Shown: one piece after another, positions 6,764 through 10,812 of the stretch
Layout of the letters: every line of letters begins with the position of its first letter
How positions within the stretch are numbered: position 1 is the stretch's first letter
Source of the DNA: Chloroflexota bacterium
GTDB lineage: Bacteria; Chloroflexota; Dehalococcoidia; SM23-28-2; RBG-16-64-32
Direction of reading: 5' to 3'
NCBI GenBank assembly: GCA_005880055.1
Contig: VBJS01000066.1
Location: forward strand, 1 to 10,812
Length of the DNA stretch: 10,812 bases
The notes under the pieces: model-generated
Databases searched by the model: none
Told to the model about the DNA's origin: nothing
What the model saw: only the letters and a program-made list of their open reading frames with translations
Translations under genes and position numbers: made by a program

Positions 6764-7813
6764 ATGCGTCCCGATATGGCTCGCGTTGGCTACGTCTACG
6801 ACCCGATCCACCTGGAACATGGCGTACTCGGCCACCCCGAATCACCCGCGCGCTTGCGCGCGGTAATGCGCCATCTCGAAGACTCTGGTTTGCTGGGTGA
6901 CATGGCTCGCATTCCGGCGCTGAATGCTTCGCCGGACGACCTAAGGCTTATCCACTCGGCGGCAATGGTCGAGCGTGTGCGCGATGCCGCGCAGCCGGGC
7001 AGCGAACACTGGCTAGATGTCGATACGTATGTGGTTGAACACTCCTATGAAGCGGGTTTGCGGGCGGTGGGAGGAGTCATGGCCGCCGCTGATGCGGTCG
7101 CGGACGGTGACTTAGATTCCGCGTTCTGTCTGGTGCGGCCGCCCGGACACCACGCGACGCCGTCGCGCGCCATGGGGTTCTGTCTCTTCAACAACGTGGC
7201 GATTGCCGCCGCGCACCTGCTGGAGCACCGAGGCCTGGAGCGCCTCGCGATAATCGATTTCGACGTGCATCACGGGAACGGCACACAGGATGCTTTTTAC
7301 AGGGACGGGCGGGTGCTCTACTTCTCTACCCACCAGTACCCTTTCTACCCGGGAACGGGGAACTTAGGGGAGATAGGTGACGGCGCCGGCAGACGCCGCA
7401 TCGTGAACGTTCCGCTTCCGGCCGGCTGCGGGGATCCCGAGTATCTGCGAATCTACCGGGAAATATGCGTCTCAATCGCGCAGCGCTGTCGCCCGCAAAT
7501 TCTATTGGTCTCGGCCGGTTTCGACGCGCATTTTGCCGACCCGCTCGCCGGCATGCTGGTGAGCAGCCGCGGCTACTTCCAGATCGCCTCGATGCTCAAG
7601 GAGCTGGCGGACGAGCTATGCGAGGGACGTATAGTCTACGCGCTGGAGGGCGGATATGACCACGAAGCGCTCTCGTGGTCCGTAAGCGCCTGCATCAACA
7701 GCCTGCTTGGCCGCCCGCGGCCCGACGACCCGCTCGGCGCCGGACCGCAGATCACAGGGCCAGACGTCGACCCGCTGCTGGCAGGGGTCAAGCGGGCGCA
7801 CACTCTACTATAG
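6764..7813 (+). CDS. Histone-deacetylase-family amidohydrolase
   Basis: A complete 349-residue zinc deacetylase of the arginase/deacetylase fold, similar in style to class II HDACs and bacterial acetylpolyamine amidohydrolases or AcuC. It would remove acetyl or related acyl groups from an amine such as a polyamine, a lysine side chain or a small metabolite; the substrate is not shown. Visible motifs: HPESPARL (24-31) at the entrance loop, RPPGHHA (125-131) with the catalytic His pair 129/130, GFCLFNN (138-144), DFDVHHGNGTQ (165-175) giving zinc ligands Asp167 and His169, FYPGTGN (194-200), SAGFDAH (250-256) with zinc ligand Asp254, and LEGGYD (294-299) with catalytic Tyr298. All catalytic residues are present. 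The ATG at 6764 has no Shine-Dalgarno sequence but a -10-like box six bases before it; an ATG four codons later (6776) is an alternative. Divergent from selB, convergent with hemW. Confidence 0.92.
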   Translation: MRPDMARVGYVYDPIHLEHGVLGHPESPARLRAVMRHLEDSGLLGDMARIPALNASPDDLRLIHSAAMVERVRDAAQPGSEHWLDVDTYVVEHSYEAGLRAVGGVMAAADAVADGDLDSAFCLVRPPGHHATPSRAMGFCLFNNVAIAAAHLLEHRGLERLAIIDFDVHHGNGTQDAFYRDGRVLYFSTHQYPFYPGTGNLGEIGDGAGRRRIVNVPLPAGCGDPEYLRIYREICVSIAQRCRPQILLVSAGFDAHFADPLAGMLVSSRGYFQIASMLKELADELCEGRIVYALEGGYDHEALSWSVSACINSLLGRPRPDDPLGAGPQITGPDVDPLLAGVKRAHTLL

Positions 7814-7884
7814 ACATAAGCATGAGAATCCAGCGTCTCTAATCATTCTTACTGATGTACGAAGTTTTTTGGTAGCCCCAGCGC

Positions 7885-7912
7885 TTGACGATAACAAAAT
7901 CGCATACATAAT
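7885..7912 (+). promoter_or_regulatory. Sigma-70-like promoter in the convergent gap
   Basis: TTGACG (7885-7890, five of six) and CATAAT (7907-7912, five of six) are spaced by 16 bases on the plus strand. They sit in an AT-rich patch that stands out from the surrounding GC-rich DNA. Transcription would start near 7919 and run towards the hairpin at 7989-8014. No plus-strand gene lies downstream: hemW is on the opposite strand. Confidence 0.45.
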
Positions 7913-7918
7913 GACAGG

Positions 7919-8017
7919 TGGCGAGCGAGGGGGTGTGTGTTACGAGGCCCGTGCGGTACGGGGTTTGGGGCACGGACTCGAGCTGAGGGCCCACCTAAGG
8001 GGGTTTAGGTGGGCTTT
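7919..8017 (+). ncRNA. Candidate small RNA of about 100 nt
   Basis: The interval runs from the expected start of the promoter at 7885-7912 to the end of the hairpin terminator. It contains a pairable stem: CGAG (7943-7946) with CTCG (7977-7980), a small internal loop, then CCGTGC (7949-7954) with GCACGG (7970-7975) around a G-rich 15-base loop. The terminator stem follows. I tested it by eye against tRNA, SRP RNA and 6S RNA features and it fits none: there is no T-loop sequence, no conserved SRP tetraloop region, and it is too short for 6S. I see no reading frame with a ribosome binding site. It could instead be the 3' tail of the deacetylase-like transcript. Confidence 0.3.
7989..8017 (+). 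terminator. Intrinsic terminator between convergent genes
   Basis: A perfect 10-base stem, GCCCACCTAA (7989-7998) with TTAGGTGGGC (8005-8014), has a 6-base loop and is followed by TTT (8015-8017). The T run is short, so it is a modest intrinsic terminator on the plus strand. On the minus strand no T run follows, but the same hairpin lies 27 bases after the hemW stop and may still slow polymerase. It would end both the deacetylase-like transcript and the candidate small RNA. Confidence 0.65.
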
Positions 8018-8040
8018 GCCATATCTTACGCGCCGCGTTT

Positions 8041-9255
8041 CTAGTCCGGCAGCAGGCGTACGAAGACTTCGTTTGCCAGGAGGCGGCCGCGCGATGTCAG
8101 TTGGAGGTGGCCGTCTTCCCTGGCCAGAAGGCCGGCTTCCCGCACTTCATCGAGTGACGGGCCCCAGGCGGCCTCAGGAGTTTTTCCGAATCGGCGGGAG
8201 AAGCCGGCAACGTCCAGGCCTTCGTTTAGCCGGAGAGCGAGGATGGCCGTGTCCGCCATCGCCGTTTCCAGGCTCTGCTCCTCGATCCATGTAATCTGCT
8301 GCATCGCCTCGAGCACCTCCGCCGGCCCGGCAACCGTATCAAGCGTGGAGGAAATTGTCTCTCGCACCTTCTCGATGTACTGCCTGGGCGAGTAAACATC
8401 GGCGAAACGAAAGCCCGACCAATGCGAGTGGGCGCCTGCGCCCAGGCCTAGCCACTCGCCGTTGCGGTAGACGAGGTTGTGGCGGCATTCCTGCCCGGGG
8501 CGGCACCAGTTGGAGATCTCGTACTGCTTATACCCCGCCTCTGCCAGCCGCTCGCAAGACCATTCGTACATTGCTGCCTGCGTGTCGCCGTCCGGGGCTG
8601 AGGCCCGTCCGTGTTCGACGTCAGAAGCGAGCTTCGTCCCCTCCTCGACAGTCAGTGCGTACAGCGAAAGATGGTCTGGCTCGAGCGCAAGCGCCTGCTC
8701 GAGGGTTGACTCCCAGCGGTCCAAGGCCTGCTCGGGCAGACCGTAAATCAGGTCCAGGTTGATCCGCTGGAAGCCGGCTTCGCGCGCCCAGTGATAGCAT
8801 TGCTTCGCCTCGTCCGCGGAGTGGATGCGGTCCAGCGCCCGCAGCTCGCCGTCGTGGAACGACTGCACGCCGAAAGAGATGCGGTTAATGCCCGCTGAGC
8901 GCAACCCACGCAGGTAATTCAGATCGATCGTGCCGGGGTTCGCCTCCAGCGAGACCTCTGTGTTTACGTCGAGCGAAAAGGATTCGTGGAGCGAGGCCAT
9001 GATTCGCCCTATCTGGGGCAGCGGCAGGAGCGAGGGCGTTCCGCCGCCGAAGAACACCGTCGGCACCGGGCGCCCAGAGGCGATCTCGCCCCACAGCCGG
9101 ATCTCAGAGATAAGAGCGTCGCAGTACGGCTCCACGAGGGCATCGAGGCCCGCGTAGGAGTTGAAATCGCAGTAGGCGCACTTCAGGGAGCAGAAGGGGA
9201 TGTGGAGGTAGAGGGAGATAGGATCGGCAGACTTGAGGCTGGCGCGGGCATCCAC
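8041..9255 (-). CDS. hemW: HemW-like radical SAM protein (heme chaperone family)
   Basis: A complete 404-residue protein of the HemW branch of the coproporphyrinogen dehydrogenase-like radical SAM family. HemW binds heme and is thought to hand it to respiratory enzymes; it is not the heme-synthesis enzyme HemN despite frequent naming as such. Seen: YLHIPFCSLKCAYCDF (16-31) with the iron-sulfur cysteines Cys22, Cys26 and Cys29, FGGGTPS (69-75) for S-adenosylmethionine binding, SLEANPGT (102-109), FGVQSF (128-133), and LDLIYGLPEQ (167-176). HNLVYR (259-264) stands where HemW proteins usually have HNxxYW, so the conserved Trp is missing at that exact place. A C-terminal winged-helix-like segment ends the protein. 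The start is GTG at 9255 with AGGAT (9262-9266) six bases upstream; the overlapping ATG is out of frame. Divergent from aspS. Confidence 0.88.
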   Translation of the reverse strand: MDARASLKSADPISLYLHIPFCSLKCAYCDFNSYAGLDALVEPYCDALISEIRLWGEIASGRPVPTVFFGGGTPSLLPLPQIGRIMASLHESFSLDVNTEVSLEANPGTIDLNYLRGLRSAGINRISFGVQSFHDGELRALDRIHSADEAKQCYHWAREAGFQRINLDLIYGLPEQALDRWESTLEQALALEPDHLSLYALTVEEGTKLASDVEHGRASAPDGDTQAAMYEWSCERLAEAGYKQYEISNWCRPGQECRHNLVYRNGEWLGLGAGAHSHWSGFRFADVYSPRQYIEKVRETISSTLDTVAGPAEVLEAMQQITWIEEQSLETAMADTAILALRLNEGLDVAGFSRRFGKTPEAAWGPSLDEVREAGLLAREDGHLQLTSRGRLLANEVFVRLLPD

Positions 9256-9278
9256 GAACCCATCCTAGCAGGCGATGG

Positions 9279-9306
9279 CCCCATTTCCCATTTCGCATTT
9301 CCCATT
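9279..9306. repeat. Four tandem 7-base repeats before aspS
   Basis: Four consecutive heptads, CCCCATT, TCCCATT, TCGCATT and TCCCATT, fill most of the 65-base gap between the divergent hemW and aspS starts. They have one substitution each at most from TCCCATT. The array ends 14 bases before the aspS ATG and would overlap its -35 region, so it may be a set of protein-binding sites or a simple repeat that varies in copy number. Confidence 0.6.
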
Positions 9307-9308
9307 GC

Positions 9309-9314
9309 TACACT
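9309..9314 (+). promoter_or_regulatory. -10 box for a leaderless aspS transcript
   Basis: TACACT (four of six consensus bases, fitting the TANNNT pattern) ends six bases before the aspS ATG. A start seven bases after the box falls on the A of the ATG. There is no Shine-Dalgarno sequence upstream, which fits a leaderless message. The -35 region would fall inside the heptad repeats and has no clear TTGACA match. Confidence 0.4.
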
Positions 9315-9320
9315 CGACCC

Positions 9321-10812
9321 ATGCTGAAATCCCACTCCTGCGGCGAACTACGCGCTACCGACGTGGGCGCCAAGGTGACGCTGGGCGGCTGGGTGAACCG
9401 GCGGCGAGACCACGGCGGCCTCGTGTTCATCGACCTGCGCGACCACGACGGCGTCGTGCAGGTGGTCTTCAACCCCAAGGAGGCGCAGAGCGCGTACGCC
9501 GTTGCTGAGACGGTGCGAGGCGAGTATGTCTTGCGAGTGTCGGGAACGGTAGGCAAGCGCCCGGCCGGCACCGAGAACTCGGCGCTGCCCACGGGCGAGA
9601 TTGAGGTGCGAGCGCACGAGGCCGAGGTGCTGAACCCGGCGAAGACGCCGCCCTTCTACATCAGCGACGAGACGGACGTAGAGGAACTGCTCCGCCTCAA
9701 GTACCGCTACCTGGACCTCCGCCGCGAGACAATGCACGCCAACATCGTGATGCGGGCGCGCATGAACGACTACATCCGCAGCTTCATGAACGGGCGCGGC
9801 TTCGTCGAGATAGAGACACCGTGCCTGGGAGCGCCGACGCCGGAGGGGGCTCGCGACTACCTGGTGCCCAGCCGCGTGCACGCCGGCCATTTCTACGCAC
9901 TGCCGCAATCGCCGCAGCAGCTCAAGCAGGTGCTGATGGTCGCCGGCTTCGAGCGCTACTACCAGATAGCCCGCTGCTTCCGGGACGAGGACGTGCGGGC
10001 GGACCGGCAGCCGGAGTTCACCCAGCTCGACATCGAGATCAGCTTCGCCGACGAAGAGGACCTGATTCAGCTGATGGAGGAGCTGTACAGCGGCATGTTC
10101 GAGACGCTGCGGCCCGATCTAAAGCAGGTGAAGCCGTACCCGCGCCTGACCTACGAGGAGGCGATGAAGCGCTTCGGCAGCGATAAGCCCGATTTGCGTT
10201 TCGGGATGGAGCTGGCCGAGTTCAGCGAGGCCCTCCGCAGCACGGAGTTCGGCGTCTTTCGCACCGTCATCGGCAGCGGCGGCGTGGTCCGCGGCCTCTG
10301 CGTGCCCGGAGGCGCTGAGATGAGCCGTAAGCAGGTGGACGACCTCACGACGTTCGTCCAGCAGTACGGCGCGCGAGGCCTCGTCTCGATGGCCTTCGCC
10401 GGCGAAGGCGCGATGGACGGCCTGACCGCCGAGGACGTCCGCTCGCCGGTCGCCAAGTTCTTCTCAGTCGAAGAGGCTCGGGAGATAGTACGGCTGGCCG
10501 GCGCCAAGCGGGGCGACATGATCCTCATGGTTGCCGACCGCCCGCAGGCCGCCAACAAGGCGCTCGACCCACTGCGCCGCGAGCTGGGCCGCCGCCTGGG
10601 GCTCGTCGATGACAGCACCCGGCACTTCATGTTCGTCACCAACTTCCCGCTCTTCGAGTGGAGCAACGAAGACGAGCGCTGGTACTCCGTGACCCACCCG
10701 TTCACGGCGCCGCTCGCCGAGGAGGAGCATCTGCTGGATTCGGATACCGGCGCCGCGCACAGCCGCTCCTACGATCTCGTGTGTAACGGCTGGGAGGTGG
10801 GAGGAGGCAGCA
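9321..10812 (+). CDS. aspS: Aspartyl-tRNA synthetase, bacterial type, 3' end cut off
   Basis: The first 497 codons of a class II aminoacyl-tRNA synthetase; the window ends before the stop. It charges tRNA-Asp with aspartate. An N-terminal OB-fold anticodon-binding domain (1-105) is followed by the catalytic domain with motif 1 at GFVEIETP (160-167), TPEGARDYLVPSR, YALPQSPQQLKQ, and motif 2 with RCFRDEDVRADRQPEFTQLD. The bacterial GAD insertion follows (about 290-400), then the catalytic core resumes to the conserved NGWEVGGGS at the edge; motif 3 lies beyond it. His31 and Gly83 match the residues reported for the non-discriminating AspRS of Pseudomonas aeruginosa, which also charges tRNA-Asn. 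Unusually, the loop before TPEG reads CLGAP where E. coli and Thermus have LTKA or LTKS. The ATG at 9321 has no Shine-Dalgarno sequence but a -10 box six bases upstream. Confidence 0.95.
   Translation, partial: MLKSHSCGELRATDVGAKVTLGGWVNRRRDHGGLVFIDLRDHDGVVQVVFNPKEAQSAYAVAETVRGEYVLRVSGTVGKRPAGTENSALPTGEIEVRAHEAEVLNPAKTPPFYISDETDVEELLRLKYRYLDLRRETMHANIVMRARMNDYIRSFMNGRGFVEIETPCLGAPTPEGARDYLVPSRVHAGHFYALPQSPQQLKQVLMVAGFERYYQIARCFRDEDVRADRQPEFTQLDIEISFADEEDLIQLMEELYSGMFETLRPDLKQVKPYPRLTYEEAMKRFGSDKPDLRFGMELAEFSEALRSTEFGVFRTVIGSGGVVRGLCVPGGAEMSRKQVDDLTTFVQQYGARGLVSMAFAGEGAMDGLTAEDVRSPVAKFFSVEEAREIVRLAGAKRGDMILMVADRPQAANKALDPLRRELGRRLGLVDDSTRHFMFVTNFPLFEWSNEDERWYSVTHPFTAPLAEEEHLLDSDTGAAHSRSYDLVCNGWEVGGGS

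Noticed and set aside
7919..8017. tRNA, SRP RNA or 6S RNA in the convergent gap
   Set aside because: No TTCGA-type T loop or matching acceptor stem, no SRP tetraloop region, and too short for 6S RNA.
7707..8294. Plus-strand 195-residue frame spanning the end of the deacetylase-like gene, the gap and the hemW end
   Set aside because: It starts inside one confirmed gene and ends antisense to another, crosses a terminator hairpin and shows no recognisable protein features.

Overview
The window is GC-rich bacterial DNA with six complete protein genes and one cut off by the right edge. It contains no transposase, integrase, phage gene, CRISPR array, tRNA or rRNA that I can recognise, so it reads as ordinary chromosome. 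Three features limit the type of organism: a full-length SelB (a selenocysteine-decoding lineage), an AspRS with the residues of the non-discriminating type (Asn-tRNA probably made by transamidation), and a mixture of Shine-Dalgarno-led and apparently leaderless genes. Protein style suggests a deep-branching Gram-positive-like or Chloroflexota-type bacterium, but this is an impression and not shown by the sequence.

Layout. Positions 1-362 hold no convincing gene; a 39-codon minus-strand reading frame (120-239) could be the remnant of a gene start. From 363 to 6659 four genes lie on the minus strand, transcribed right to left: selB (6659-4773), a metallo-beta-lactamase-fold hydrolase with an alkyl-sulfatase-like dimerisation segment (4722-3445), an ATP-type phosphoenolpyruvate carboxykinase (3229-1685) and a cytochrome P450 (1604-363). 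The gaps are about 50, 215 and 80 bases. The 215-base gap carries a good promoter candidate for the carboxykinase, with an inverted repeat around its -35 box and a leader of about 120 nt. The 80-base gap holds a perfect TGTGA-N6-TCACA palindrome just upstream of the P450 gene, the classic Crp/Fnr-family operator form. The four are therefore better seen as several transcription units on one strand than as one pathway operon.

From 6764 to 7813 a histone-deacetylase-family amidohydrolase runs on the plus strand, divergent from selB. It converges on hemW (9255-8041, minus), a radical-SAM protein. The 227-base gap between them has a sigma-70-like promoter on the plus strand followed about 100 nt later by a 10-bp hairpin terminator, with another pairable stem between them and no open reading frame of note: a candidate small RNA. 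hemW diverges from aspS (9321 to the edge, plus strand); the 65-base gap contains four copies of a 7-base repeat.

The genes cover separate jobs: translation (selB, aspS), central carbon metabolism (pckA), heme or radical-SAM biology (hemW), and oxidation or hydrolysis of unknown small molecules (P450, metallo-hydrolase, deacetylase-like amidohydrolase). I see no new multi-gene system; the most interesting signals are non-coding or regulatory.
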